DNA from: Gymnorhina tibicen
Taxonomy: Eukaryota > Chordata > Aves > Passeriformes > Artamidae
DNA: 64,000 nt
Assembly: GCA_013399875.1 (NCBI GenBank)
Contig: VXAZ01002272.1
Location: forward strand, 434,001 to 498,000
Direction of reading: 5' to 3'
The translations under genes and the position numbers were made by a program. Below are positions 25,642 through 38,859 of the stretch, piece after piece. The notes under the pieces are model-generated. The model did no database searches. It saw only the letters and a list, made by a program, of their open reading frames with translations, and was not told the DNA's origin. Positions within the stretch are counted from its first letter, which is position 1, and every line of letters begins with the position of its first letter.

Positions 25642-27157
25642 TTTTTTCTTTCCATTATCTGCCACTTGTGCCCCCTTGTTATTGAGATGTCCACCCCAGT
25701 GCCTAATGGGGCAGCTGACCTTGATCTAGGGCCAGCTCGGCACTGGTGAGCCTTGCTGGGTCCCTGCTCCCTGGCACCATCTGACTTGTGTGGTGCTTTT
25801 GCATGTGCTGAGGCACTTTGGCTGCAGGAATGGAAGTGTGGCTGCATGGGGCCAGCCCAGCTAGCTCCTGAGCCAGGGCAGATGAGCCTTCCCAAGCCAG
25901 AGGTGGCCAGTTGCTGAGCTGGCATGAGCCCCGCTCTGGGAAGGCCTTTTTTTTTCACCCTGGTCCTGACCTGACTTTGCTGTTGTCAGGAGAGCTGCTT
26001 AAACATCTCTCCTTTGTGGTCCTACTCTCTGGAGCTGGATTTTCCTGTGTATTTCCCAGTGTATTCCAGCACCCACTTGTCTGTGTACTGGGGGTAACTG
26101 TATTCCTTTGTGTGGCCTGTTGTCTCATGTGGATGCTTGGGAAGGCAGCCAACCCGTAGGTCGGGGCAGCATCTTTCCCTGTATATATACTGCCAGCTCC
26201 AAGGTAACACAAACCATTGGAAAAGTATATTGTGCTTTACATACACACTTTGGTGCAGGACATTGTAAAGATTCACGGGGGTAGGGAGGTGTGAAGAGTT
26301 GGGAGGGAGTGAGTTCGGAGAGCAAGACTCAAGATTTTCCAAAGGCTCGGTTTTGTGTGTGAGCTTTTAAAGTAGCATCCACTTTCCAGCTCTAAATACA
26401 AGAATTAACGTTACTTCAGCACAGTAAACTTTGGTGCACAGCTGTTTCTTTATGCAAGCCCACATAGCTTCCTGCCTACTTTGAAGGACCCTGGTTTTGT
26501 CTCCAGGAAAATCCAGGGGCAGTGTTTCCAGTTTGTGCCTAGTGGTGGGGATTTGCAGCGGTGTGAATGGAAGTGAGGGAAGGCCTTCCCTCTGGAGCAG
26601 GAACAGATGCAGCTCGTGGGCGAGCGGATTGCTCATGGCAGTGCTGAAGTGCTGCTGGAAGGGGCGTCTGGAGGTCTAGTCCAGCTCCTGCTCTTAACAG
26701 GTCTGTTGGCAGCACTTGTGTTAAAACTCTCGTTAGAGGAGGATGAGAAGGTGATAGGGTATAACCAAAGATATTGCTATATTATAGCCGAGAGAACCTT
26801 AGGAAATGCTAATAGCAAGAGGAAGAGGTGATGGGCTTGTTGTTGCCACTTTTTAGCTGCATTTTTCTGAGAATTTAAGAGAAAATGAATTCTGCCGAAG
26901 TGACCTTTTTTTCACCTCCTACTGGCTCTTGAAAAGCCTGTGCTCCCTGAGCTGTCCACAGAAACACACAAATAATGAAAAATCCAAGTGCACATGCTCC
27001 AAGGGATAGTTAAGCATGTCCAAAAAAACCTTTATCACTGCTATTATGTTAGAGGGCAGTAGTTCTTGAGGAAAATTGATTTTTTTCCTGTTTTAATACC
27101 TTAAAAATGTTTTTAATCTATCCATAAGGAAAATGTGGTAAATTCTAAATAACTAAC

Positions 27158-27210
27158 TAGAAGCTCTTTGAAGCCAGGAATATCTTTGTTGTTCTCCCTT
27201 TACATATGTT
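27158..27210. mobile_element. Possible ancient L2/MIR 3' tail fragment
   Basis: The run CTAGAAGCTCTTTGAAGCCA, followed by GGAATATCTTTGTTGTTCTC, resembles the conserved 3' tail of ancient amniote L2/MIR elements (AAGCTCCTTGAGGGCAGGGA type). It is short and decayed, and the assignment is by memory of the consensus. Confidence 0.35.
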
Positions 27211-30200
27211 TTCCCGAGACTAAGGGCTTTGCTAAAATGTAGAAATAATATTTAGAAAGAGATAAGGTGTCCGATCTTGCTAAGTCCTGTACTTTTCTGT
27301 AGAAATTCAGGGTAATTGAAGATGCTGTTTCTTCATTTTAAAATTGGGTGTACAGCAGATAAAAAGTGAGCTTCAAAAGAGGCTGTTCTGGAAAGGAAGT
27401 AACTTGAGAAAAATGGGCAATTGAACAGGAATTGGTTTTTTAGCTTTCCTTTGAGCACAAAGTGTTCCTGTTACACTTGCTGACCTAGTTGTCTCACCAT
27501 TATTTCAGAGTGTACTTATTTTCTCTTCGGTAGTTTTTTCTTTCTATTCTTGGAGGAGAAATTGCAACATTTGCCCAGTACCTGACAGTAGAATAGTCAA
27601 ACCTCTGCCTTCCTAAATGAGACTATTTCTGTCTAATACTATTTTGGTTTTATTGAAAGAGGAGAACGTGTATTTTTCTGTCTTGGCAGATTAATGGCCA
27701 TGAATGACACCTTGCAATAAAATCAGCATTCTGGCACAGTCCCTGTTGGGTCTTTTGTATTTACAGGGTAGGAATCCCTGATCACCGGGTTGTTTTCTGT
27801 GCAAACACTGGGAGAATGCTGGGACCAACAAGGTTGAGCTGACCTTATGTGCTGGCCTGCTCATTGCCACTGACTGTCATGTTTCAAAGGTTAAACTAAC
27901 TGTGGATGAAATGTAATCAGTAGTGCACTGGATCCTTTCCAGAGCTCACTGGAGGAGTGCAATAACCAGCATTGTTAGCTTTTGGAGAGCACGAGACAGA
28001 GGTCATTACCTGTGTGCGTCTGAGCATGAGGAACCAACTGCCTTTCCTGCTACCTCCCACGTATGTTTATTTAAATCTTATCTGGAATTGTTATCCAGCT
28101 GGCCCCTGCTTTTTTAAAAAATATGTCTGTTTATTCTTCATACACTGTAATTTTCGTCTTTCTGTTGCTTTCTCCGAGTTTCCATGAGAAAAATGTGCTT
28201 CTCTCAAACCCTGTCATTAGATGGGATGAGAATCGATACTTGGGGAAGCAAAAAAGGCAGAAAGGAAGAATTGCTGTGTTTTCAGATGACAGCCAAACCT
28301 AGGCCAGGGTAAACCAGACAGTACTCTTAAGACAGACACATAATGCACCAGCAGAGGAAAGATGATCTTGGTAAATTTTCCTTCCTTCACTAGTGGGTAG
28401 CTAGGAAAAGAGCTGGTAAAATAGGAAGCTGGCAAGGGACAGAGAGCAAATGTGGGAGGATGAGGCCAAACAGAAGCACTGAAGCAAAGATAGCATTTCT
28501 GAGAATTGATTTCCTGTTTCTTTCTATACTAAACCACTCATTTTCCCCAACTCTCTGTCATTTGTGCAGTACTTTCAGTCCTCGGCATTCAGTTCTGCAG
28601 CAGGAGTCTGCTTTCAGCATCAGATAAAAAGGCATTCTGGAAGGCACCAGAAGCATGTAGGATATGGTGGGGAAGTACTGCTTGTTGTCACATCAGGAAT
28701 TTCAAGGGTGACAGGCTTTGAAGCCAGTAATTTTTTTGCCTACATAGCTTTTACACTACCTGCCCTCTGAAAATGTCTGTACAATAACAGTAGATTTAAG
28801 TGAGGAGCAAAAAATTCTCTTCCTTTTGAATTCTATGGAAGGATTCTTTTTCACTCCATCAAAGTATTTTGTTTTCTTTATAGATCAGGGTGTGGGTGTG
28901 GCCTTGAAAACCAATACATTTAGCAGAAATGGAGACTTTTCCCTTGAAAGAAGAGGGGGACAGATGGGGGACTTCCATTTCAGAGCCAGTCAGACCTATA
29001 GAGAGGATTAGATTATTTTAGTGTATGTTTTGGTATACATTTGTGATTATTGTGTTATAATCAACTGATGGGAATATGACTGAACTTTTCAGGATCTTTC
29101 TGCACTGGCTTTTCAGTTCGAGGTAGTTTCTAAAGAAACCCTGACAAACGTAGAGCCCTGTATCACTTTATAGGGAACTCAGCTCCATTCAGAAAAGCTC
29201 AGTGTAAGTTGGTTATGATGTTGTGAGAAGAAAATGCCATTATCCTTCTTGGCCCACCTTTATCAGACTCTCTCAGGTTTGTAATCACAAGCAGAGAGAG
29301 TTCCTTATCACTGTTTCTATCCGTTGCCCCCTCCTGCACTTCAAAAGTAGAATGATCTTTTCTCTATTCCTGAGTCTTCATGAGATCTCTCTACGTCAGT
29401 GTGTGTGAGAGAGGACAAGATATTCTCTATTTGCTTTTCTTACAAAATTCTTACTTTTGAAAGGCCTTTTTTCCCCCTTGGCTATTTTTTTCCTTTCTCT
29501 TCATGCCAGAGCACTGGAGATGTGGAAGAACTGAGTAAAAGCACTAGCAGCTGTCTTATCCTTGTGAATGCAGAGCTGTATTCTTTCCCGGTCCCACGTC
29601 TTTCATGTGTCTCCTTCTCTATGCTACATTTCTTTTTAATTGTTCAAAGAGCAGCTTGGTTTCTCTTCCCACCTTGAGGTAGAATGCTTCAATAGCCACT
29701 TTTGTAAATATTCCTGGACTTTTAGCATGGCAAGCAGTGTCTGGATTAGATATAATTTCTCTGTGAATGGTTTCTACTCTGCTCTTCTGAGGTCCAATAT
29801 TTGTGGTCCAAAGTTTTGCTCAAGGAAACTCTCTGGGCATTGTGCAAGTCTTCATATAGAGAGCTTCTCAACAAAAGCAGTTTTGATGTGAGAGAAGATG
29901 TGGACTCAAACTGCAGTCATAGAGGATGTAAATCAGCACGAGTAGTGAAGATGCCCTGATCTGTTTGTGGTTTTCCCATCAGGTCTATAAGGAGCCCATC
30001 GATTTTTCTGTGTATGTGGGGGTCTTTCTAGAAACCTTGTGCCAGCTCTGCTGAATGACCTTAGGAACAAGAAACCAGGTTCCTCTAGCTCCCAGGTGTT
30101 CAGTCAACTGCCCAGAACTGGGTCCATGGCATTCCCAGCTAAAGGAAGACTTGTGAGTCAGGTGCTTGCCCCTATGTAGAAATAATTAGAATTCCTCAAA

Positions 30201-33200
30201 GAGAGGAAAGCTTTTAACATTAGCATTTTCAGGAAGGTCTGGCCATACTGTGTTTTTCTGCACAAGAAACAGCAGCTAAACAGCAAGCCTTGATGGAGTT
30301 TCTGTTTTTCTGGAGTATCTTAGTGATGGGGGAACTTGGGAAACACAACTTGAAATAAATATCCTTGCTTGGAAAAGCCATTTGTGATTGAAACATGGGG
30401 TCTGCTCGTATTAAAGTTTTTTTAATATTCTGAACTGATCAGCTTCTTTGAGTGCTCTGACTTTTTTATTAGAAAGATACTGTGTAAAATCACTAATAAT
30501 AATCTAACTGTTCATGACTACCAGGCATGTTGTTTTCTCTTTGCAGTATAAAGGCCAGCTGCATTGAAGTGGATCATTTTATGTGATTACTAGCTGCATC
30601 CATCTTAGCAATCAGCCAGTCTGAATACAATAAATACAAACACAAGTTTCTTTGAATGATGATAGGCTGAATCTCCTCAGTGTAAGGGTTCAAGACGATA
30701 CAACAGTATCTTGTGTTTCCCCTCCACCTAGATTTACATAGCACATACGTGTGCACATTTTGGCCACAAGTCGTATTTCTTTTTGAAATCTCCTTTCTTC
30801 TTGACTGTGATCTTCACACCTTTCACATTTTCCTTCTGTGAATTTATAAAGGTGTGTTTATGCCTGAGTATTGTTTTGGATGAGAAGATACCTTTAAAAG
30901 GGCAGTAAGAGAAGAGGGGCTTCTATTCTGTCTATCTTCTGCCCATCCACCTTTTTCTCTTGGGTCATGTATGTGGCAAAAATACTAGAAGCAGCATGGA
31001 TGCCGTGGTAGTACTCCAGAGCAGAATAATTTGAAACCAGGGAAAAACCACATGTGCACAGTATCTACTCCATGCCATTGGACTTTTGGGCTCCCATGTA
31101 TTTTGGATGTCTTCAGAGATGGCCGTATTCTATAAATGGAGGCCTGCATTACATCTTTCCCCTTTCAGATGTGTTTAATGGCTTTGTATTTTGACAAGTC
31201 ATCAAACAGCAGAAGGTGTTTGCAGAGTTTTTTCTGCCGAGCCTTTCACTGAGCCTCGATAGCAGGATTTCCAGGTCAGTGCATACCATATATTTGTATC
31301 TGGACACAGCTGCAGGTTGTCCTTTTAAGCAGTCCCCACCAGACTCTGCTGAGATGTTTTGCTGGGTCTGTTTTCTCTGCACTTGTCACTGAGAGGAATC
31401 AGTTGGCTGTGGATAGATATGCTTCACATCTGAGATCCCATCCTTAGTGATGCTAACAGGTTTAGTTGCTGTATGTGTGCAAAAACCAGGGAAGAAATGT
31501 GGTGTTCCAGGAATGCTTGTTCCCTTACCGCATCTCAGGTTTCTGTGTTGTGTGCTAGCAACAAGAGATGCAGAGAGCAAAGCTAGCAAGCTGAAATGTT
31601 CTCTGTATACCACAGTGTTCCTCAGAAATTTCTTCTAGCTTGTGAATATTTCATAGCAGGACAATTAACTGTTTTGTGAAGAAAGAAAAAAGCTTGTTTT
31701 GGCTTTGAGTATGTAGAATTCTTAATTGTATAAGACAAAATTGTGGCAAATTTTCCAATTTTAGCCTGGAAAGTTTTGACTTCTTTCTCTCTCTGGTGTC
31801 TACATATCCTTACAGACTTTTGTGTTTGAGTTTTGCACTTTGGTCCTTGTGATTATAGTGTGCCTAGGCTTTTTCAGGATAAAAATCCTGTTTTAAGCTT
31901 CTTGTAAGGGATATAATACGATTCTTTCCTTTCCTGTGTTGACAGTAAGTGAAACACTCATGTGAGGAGATGGGGACTGGGAGAGAAGGCAACCTTCTAA
32001 TGCAATTACGTGAGAATATTGTGGTATGTGCATTCTCGGCAGGAGACTTCTAAATACAGATAAAACTAATGAATCTTCTTTTCGTCCAGCCCAGCCATAC
32101 GTGTTAAGTCTTCTAACTGAAATCTGTACAACAGATTTAAAAAGCATTATTAGACCTTTAAAATGTCATAAAAATTCGAAGACAAAGAGGCCAGTTTGCC
32201 TCTTTAAATTATATGGCGTTCAGGGATGTGTTATTTCAGGAGCTTTTCCAAGACACTGCACTGTCACAACTTCATTGCTTCAAATGTCACTTCAAGTAGG
32301 AGCAGTTTTTATAACTACACAGTAAACTCAAGATGGTTTAATGGAAATGATTTCTTCATGTGTCAAAATGACCCCTTTGTTTCTCATTTTACTCTTTTGT
32401 TGCCTGCAGCTAATCTGGTTTTTGGGTTATCAGATCCAAGCATCTTACAATGCTGACTCTAGCAGCGGCATTCAGCTGGAATGCTGCCTTTTGTTTACTG
32501 GTTTCACCAGGCCTCCAGTGCTTTCTTTGGTCATCTGGTGGCTCCACTAATGTGATTTGCACTCCCAGGCTCTGCAGGTAGTCATGGGCTTTTAAAGGGA
32601 ATTAGAGGAAAGCCTGCCACCCTGGTTGCTAATGAATCCACAGGGTATTTCTCATTGGTGTTTTGTTTTTCCAGGGTTTTTTTTTCTGTTTTATGGTATT
32701 TTTCTTCTGTTTGCTTGGACTTCAGTTTCTAAAGTTGGTTTGCCTGGCTGTGGTGTGGTGACATTCACTTTGCTTGAAATAGAAGTACCAAATCCTATTA
32801 AACAGTGTGTCCATTTGGGGTTTTCTCAGGAACTGTAAATAAGTATGGAAAAAATAGATGGCTACACAAATACTCAAAACTCCTTTATTACAATATATAA
32901 TATACAAAGCTTGTTCTTGATAATAGGGAATGTGGTAAAACGAGACAAACTTCTACCTTCATGAAAACTCGTAACTATTAAAATAGCAAATGTTGGCCCA
33001 TGTAGGGAAGTTGAAGTGTTTTGCTAATGAGGCTGCAGCTGGAGTCGTAAATTTTTGCAAGCACACCAGGAGAAGATGCAAGTTTATAAACACCCTCAGC
33101 ACAGTCTTACAAATTTGAGCCAGTGAAAGACATGATCAAATAAACATCCTCTTACAATTTTTACAAAAAAACCAAGTTACACTGGAGAGGGTTTTTTAAT

Positions 33201-36200
33201 ATGAAAAGCTTATACGTGGAAGAGGATATATTCTTAAAACATCTTCGCCTCTTTTTCTGGAGCAGAGGAGAGTTTCAGACTCTGAGGAGTTAAGTTGAGT
33301 AGCATGTCAGATGCTGAGTAAGATGCCATTCCTTCTTATATCCACAACCTCTTACTTAAGTATCCTTGTGGATTTGAGTGGGGATTAATAGAGTGATTAG
33401 GGTTGGTTGTTTTTTTTTTCCAGATTAGTCCTGCAGTTTTGTTAGGGCCAGTATTTGGCTTGCACAAAAACAAGCACAATGTCAATGTTTTTAAATCTTC
33501 ACTCTAGTCTAATTAAGACTCATCTTACAGTGGCAGGATGTGCACATTTTTATATTTTCATAAAATATTTTTCATCCATTTCTGTTGTTTTAGAATGGAA
33601 GATACAAAATCTGGGATAAAGGCAAAATCTGAATAAGACTTTGGAAATAAATGGGCCCTTTCCATGCAAAAATAGATAATATTGAATCTATTCTTATGGT
33701 TGTTTACCTTGAGAGCAAGTCTATCTGTTTACCCAAGTCTGAAGAATTTAGACTGATAAGAGTTGTGCCACTGATATGAGGTTTATAGGGTTGGGTCTTA
33801 AGAGTAGAAGAAAGCTTTGGAAAAGTTGAAGTACACAAACATGTCTCAGTGCCCTTGCTTTGTGCTCTTCCGCGGTGTTGGTGCTGTAGGATTTATGTTT
33901 AAGTTGTGTATGTGTGTTTCTGTTTTCAACATTTTAACTGAATGTCAGAGCATTAAATTCTGGTCAAAGAATGTCAGTAAAGTTGCTGAACTGGTATTTT
34001 TGCTTCAGAAAAAAAAACCCTGTAGAAATTCAGGTGCAGGGGTTTTAATAGTGGACATATAAAGCAAAAGTGTATCGATTGAGTTTTACTAGGTTGACAG
34101 CGGCACTGAAGGTCCTCGTGACCCAGAAGTTTGTGACCCATGAAATCTCCATTTTCCTTCTATTGGTAATGTATCTTGAAGTACAGAGGCCTGGAAAATG
34201 CATCCTGGGTGACCTAACACATTGATTATCTACAAATGGAAAATTATTTGAGCTTATTGCTAGAAATGTGTTTGATACTAGTAAATATAAGGGATAGGCT
34301 TAAATTAGATTGTTAAACAAGTGATCCCTGAGCATAAATTCACTAAGGCAACAGCCAGTCGTTACAGGTATGAATAAGATCTGCTATATTTTCCTTTAAA
34401 ATGCTAATTTCAGATGCTTGGCCATTTTGTGATTCAGCTTCATCAGCTTGCGAACCAGTGCCCAGAAATCAAAATTTTGCTTTGTAAATGGTACTCGCTT
34501 CTGATTGAAGGAGATAAAGGGCGGTAAGGAATTGCGCAGAGTTATTTCTAAAACCAGTAAATATCCGAGGTTCATGAAAAGAAGCCTGTAGCACACAGCA
34601 CACCAGCAGGCAGATTTTACAGCTCTGTCCAGAGCACAGAAGGAAGATAAATCATGGCCATCCCCCTCTCATTTTTGAAATGGTTCAACCCTGGGGTTTA
34701 GCTGAAGGACTTAAGGAGTTTTTGAAGTGCAAATAGACTGGTGAAGGGTAAACCTTTTCAGAGTTTCATTTAGATGGATTTTTTTTTTTCTATGTGGATT
34801 TCTGGCACCAGCTGAGATCTGGAAAGCCACAGGATTTTTTTGTTTTTGATCAATCAAGCAAGCAGAACTTGCCATGGGGGTGTACATTCTCTGCATACAT
34901 ATTGATCCTATTGTGTTTAAAAGTAGTTAATTTAATCAGGGCTTTTTGAAACCTTCCCTGGTAAAACTTGCATTAATGAAGCTGTCATTTCAAGGTCATG
35001 TTTCAGTGTCAATATCTTAATGGTAATGACAGAAGTTACCTGTAAGTTTAATACCAATATTTCAATCATTCCATGTTAAAATTGCCTTGAATGAGAACCA
35101 GTTTTACATACATGCATTAAAAATGATCGGCTTCAATTGGAAAATGTGGCTCTCATTAAATGAGAGATTTTCAAAGCAGTCTGGAGTTACCAAACAATTT
35201 AACACTGACAGTTCTGATACTATTCACTGCTGTTTGGATCAGTACCCTTGGCCTGCCCTATTCCATAGGGAGTTTGACTCCAGTAGTCTATTTTACACCT
35301 TGTCTCTTCCAGCAAAATGGTTGTAATATAAGAGTTTTTATTCAGAGCTCTTTCTAGTAGTTTTGACCCTTTACCTCACATTTTGTCTTGTTTAAAAGGA
35401 GCAGCATGCAGAAGATGGATTGCATATTAACTATAAACACTTCTCTCTGCTGTGATAAATGTTTGGAGATAAAATGTGTAAGGGCTGGTTGTTTGATAAG
35501 ATGCCCATTTGAGTGCAGAGTACAGATTTTATAAGGCAGGATACAGTTTACTACTTTTTCATCCATATCTGATGCAAAGATCTTCAAGTATTTTGGGTGA
35601 AAGCATTATATATTTTCAAGACGCTTTCCTGTGAGGATGTTAAGTGCAGACTTCATTATTTGCTTTTTTGTTTTATTTGGGTTGGAAGGAGCTTCAGAAA
35701 CTTGTTCTGGACATGGTGACACTCAAGGTACAGTGGAGTTAGTGGATTCAGATACCACGGCAGAATGTGCCTGAACATCTCCCAGAGTCAATTTTCTCAT
35801 TGCTTTTATTCTTGGTAGTTGCAGTATGCCTTGAACCCTGCCATTTGCTGAGATGTGAGGTGGAAAGCAGAGTTTTGCATAAAACTTTTTCAGTCGGGTA
35901 CCAGGTCTTCTGTAGAGTTTCCTGTTCATGTTTTTCCCAACTGAATGGGATTTTATCAAAGATTTAGGTGTCAGATCACTCGGTGGCTCAGAATGGGAGA
36001 GGAACTCTAAAGGTGGGCTGAGGCCCAGAGTTGGGATCCTCTTTAGGAAGGACCAAACTGGTTGTTAGTTTAATTTCTATGTGTTGGATGTCCAAAATGG
36101 TACTGCAAAATGGCATACTATGGGAAAATGGCCTCTATTAAAAAATGGTGTATTTATACAGTACTTCTGTATTTACAGTCTGGTGGTTTGATGTGGTCTG

Positions 36201-38639
36201 CTATGAGAGCACAGTGGAAACATTCTACATCAGAATGGGGACCTAAAAGCATAACTCATCACAAATTAATAAATGTGGCTAAATACAATCAATGAATAAG
36301 TCTTAAGAAGTCCATGTTTTGATTTTTCCTCGAGTTTACACTGGACAGGAGATGTTTGGTTATCAGGCCCCCTATCCTGGTCTTTTATTGTACAACTCTA
36401 ACTTTACATCTGTAAAACTCACATGTTCTTGGTCTCATGTACTATAGTGATGGTTATTTTATGCAGTGTTTGAGAACTGAACATGAGATGCTATTGAAAG
36501 CTTTACTGAGAGACAGGGAAATTCTTTGCATCTCACTGCAGAGAAGGGATTCTCAGCATTTGTGGTGTCACTTTTGCAAATATGTGACGGGGAGAAGCTA
36601 ATATGACCTTTCCTTTTTTAAGTAATATTTTCTAGCACCACCCAGGACTCTTCAGCAAGTCCCGTTCCGCCGACCGGATGGAAAATTGTGGGTATATTTC
36701 AAGTCAGCAGTTTTTAGTTCAGTCTTACAGGCATAGAGGGCAGATTTTTGTTTAAGAATAGGCATCGTTCTGTTGCTGGATATGTGGGTGTTGGCTGGAA
36801 AATCTATCATTCTAATTTAATTTTTTTTTTTTTAAGTGGTGCATGCTCAAATGTCAAAACACCGAGGGGCTGTTACTTGCAGATTGCAGATTTATCAAGC
36901 AGCTGTGACATTAAAGTAATCTTACTCTGGTTACAGTATGCATTTGTCAAGGGCACAGGCTTGCACGATGATTCTGAATTCCTGTGGAATTTAACTGAGC
37001 AACAGCTGGTCTGTAGGATGTGTAGATTTTAACAAGGTAATGTCTGTGTTTTGGCAAGGGACTTGTGTGACCTTCTGCTGAAGCTGTTCCAAAGTGCCTT
37101 CTTCCTCCATTCAGGTCTACAGGGGTCCTGAAACAGTTTTTGTGTGAAATCTCTCCATTCTTTCTTCTCTTGACTTTATCACAGATAAATTCTACAAAAT
37201 TCTTCAGTGGGGTATTAGGGATAAAAAAAAAGGCCATCAACACCACTAACTACAGCTTACGATAGAAAGAATATTCTTTTTGTCTTTTAATTGTGTCAGA
37301 CTCCTTTTCCCCACAGTTGTTGGTTGGAGTTTTTTTCACTTGACAGAGGTTTATGGTGCTGTGTCTGCCAGGATAACTGTGTTTTAGGGTTGAAGTTGTA
37401 TTTCTCCCCGAGTTCCTAGAGGTGATGTTATCTTTTGTTCACTCAACAGTATGGTCATTCCTGAGAGCATCTGTCACTTTAGGCATTGTAAGATGGATGA
37501 GTCTCAAGTGAACTGCTAGTTGAAGCAAATGGTAAAAATAAGAAAAGACATGGGGGCTGGGGGTCTTCAGAGGGGACAGACAACAAGGCAGCACTGTTAG
37601 AAATCAAAAGTAAGCCAGACCATAGTGGAAGAAAGAGCCAAGATGTGAATCATGTTAGCAGATCTCACAGGTCTTGGAAATGAAGATTGGTGGCTGATGT
37701 TTTCTGAAGAGATCTTCTGCATCTTGGCAAAAATGCTGTTGATTTGTTTCCTACTTAATTTGCAAATAAGGGAGGATAAGAAGGAGATGACCCAAACATA
37801 AGATGAAAAAAAATTTTTTGTCACATTGTGTTATAAGGTTAGGGCAAATTAATGCTGCCAGTAATCAGGAAATACTGATGATATTTTGTGTCTTAAATAT
37901 TGCGTGATAATCTGTCAGTTCTGCGTGGGCACGTACCAATATAAAAACCAAAGCAGCATATCAGCAGTTTAGCTTTTGGGAAAAAAATTGTAAACTTAAA
38001 ATGCATAGTTGATGGTATTTCAGAAGGTACTTAATATTTTTAAAAGAGATAATTCTCCCTACAGCATCTCTGATTTAGCTGGACTAACTGAGTTAGACTT
38101 TTTAACAGAGAGAAAGTGGTGCCCAAAACACATAAACCCCAAGAAAACTGCCTCGAGTGCACTGACAAGCAGATCCATAACCCCCACCCCCAAGCCGAGC
38201 AAAGGTCTGTGTTTGCAAAAGCAGCCAGCAAAGGACAAAAGGCACTTACAGCCCAGTGTGTGTCAAGGTTTGGGAAGGGTCCAGGAGGATCTTGGCTTGA
38301 AAAATTATTTTGTCACACTGTTGGCGTTGGTCCATAAGGGGAAGCACTGGCTGAAAGGCGAAGAAATTAAGATGATTAGAAGCTTTAAAGCTTCACAAAT
38401 GGTGGAGTATCTCTCTTCTCAATGGATGTAAATAATAGATGAAAGACCGGGAGTGACAACAAAGGCTCAGGGCCTTTAAGAGAATGTGTGCAGCCTGAAT
38501 AGAGGTCTGTGGCCTAGGGCCAAAGGTCTTAGCTTTGAGTGTAATTAGAAGAAAATACAAAAATGTCATTACTAGCAGGTGAAATGTTCAGCACGTGTCT
38601 GAAAAATAGCAATTTCAGAGCCAGGAGCTGTTGGAATTG

Positions 38640-38851
38640 GATTACTGACGTTCTGCCATGGGCAAAGCCTGAGCAGAGCCCTACAGTTGGGTCGGGAGCT
38701 GCGTGCCGTGTCCCCGCTGTCCGCCTGTGCCGGACCCGCTGCCAGCGCGCCGGGGACGTGCCGTGGCGGGCAGCATCGGTGGGCAATAGAGTTGTTCAGT
38801 GCCTTTCTTCAGAACGCAGCAACCCTGCCCAAAACCCTGCCCGAGCCAGAG
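38640..38851 (+). promoter_or_regulatory. Short CpG-dense block ending in a splice donor; candidate leader exon or promoter
   Basis: About 15 CpG dinucleotides fall between roughly 38690 and 38820, far denser than the surrounding AT-rich sequence. GC words include CCAGCGCGCCGGGGACGTG. At 38851 the sequence AGAG|GTGAGG makes a good plus-strand donor. No TATA box is evident. Since the GREB1L ATG exon starts with an acceptor and has almost no leader, a non-coding first exon must lie upstream, and this block is the best candidate inside the window. It could equally be an unrelated CpG-rich patch, an enhancer or an old GC-rich repeat. Confidence 0.3.
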
Positions 38852-38859
38852 GTGAGGCT

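Larger units (their letters stand above)
13662..38639. other. Non-coding stretch, probably GREB1L 5' intron or upstream flank
   Basis: This is about 25 kb without a recognisable gene. Open frames are short and match no family I know; the longest is at 38009-38431. Local direct repeats (16131-16192, 17045-17089), an L2/MIR-like tail (27158-27210) and a compact inverted repeat (25614-25641) are listed separately. A somewhat GC-richer, repeat-like patch at about 25680-25950 could not be assigned to a family. Confidence 0.55.

Noticed and set aside
25680..25950. GC-richer patch that might be a promoter
   Set aside because: Few CpG dinucleotides and no plausible exon or donor context; looks more like an old repeat or compositional drift.
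35670..35760. GGGTTGGAAGGAGCTTC, resembling a CR1 3' region word
   Set aside because: The similarity is limited to a few bases and the following sequence does not continue as CR1.
38009..38431. 140-residue open frame on the plus strand
   Set aside because: No family resemblance, no clear splice or promoter context, and the length is compatible with chance in this much sequence.
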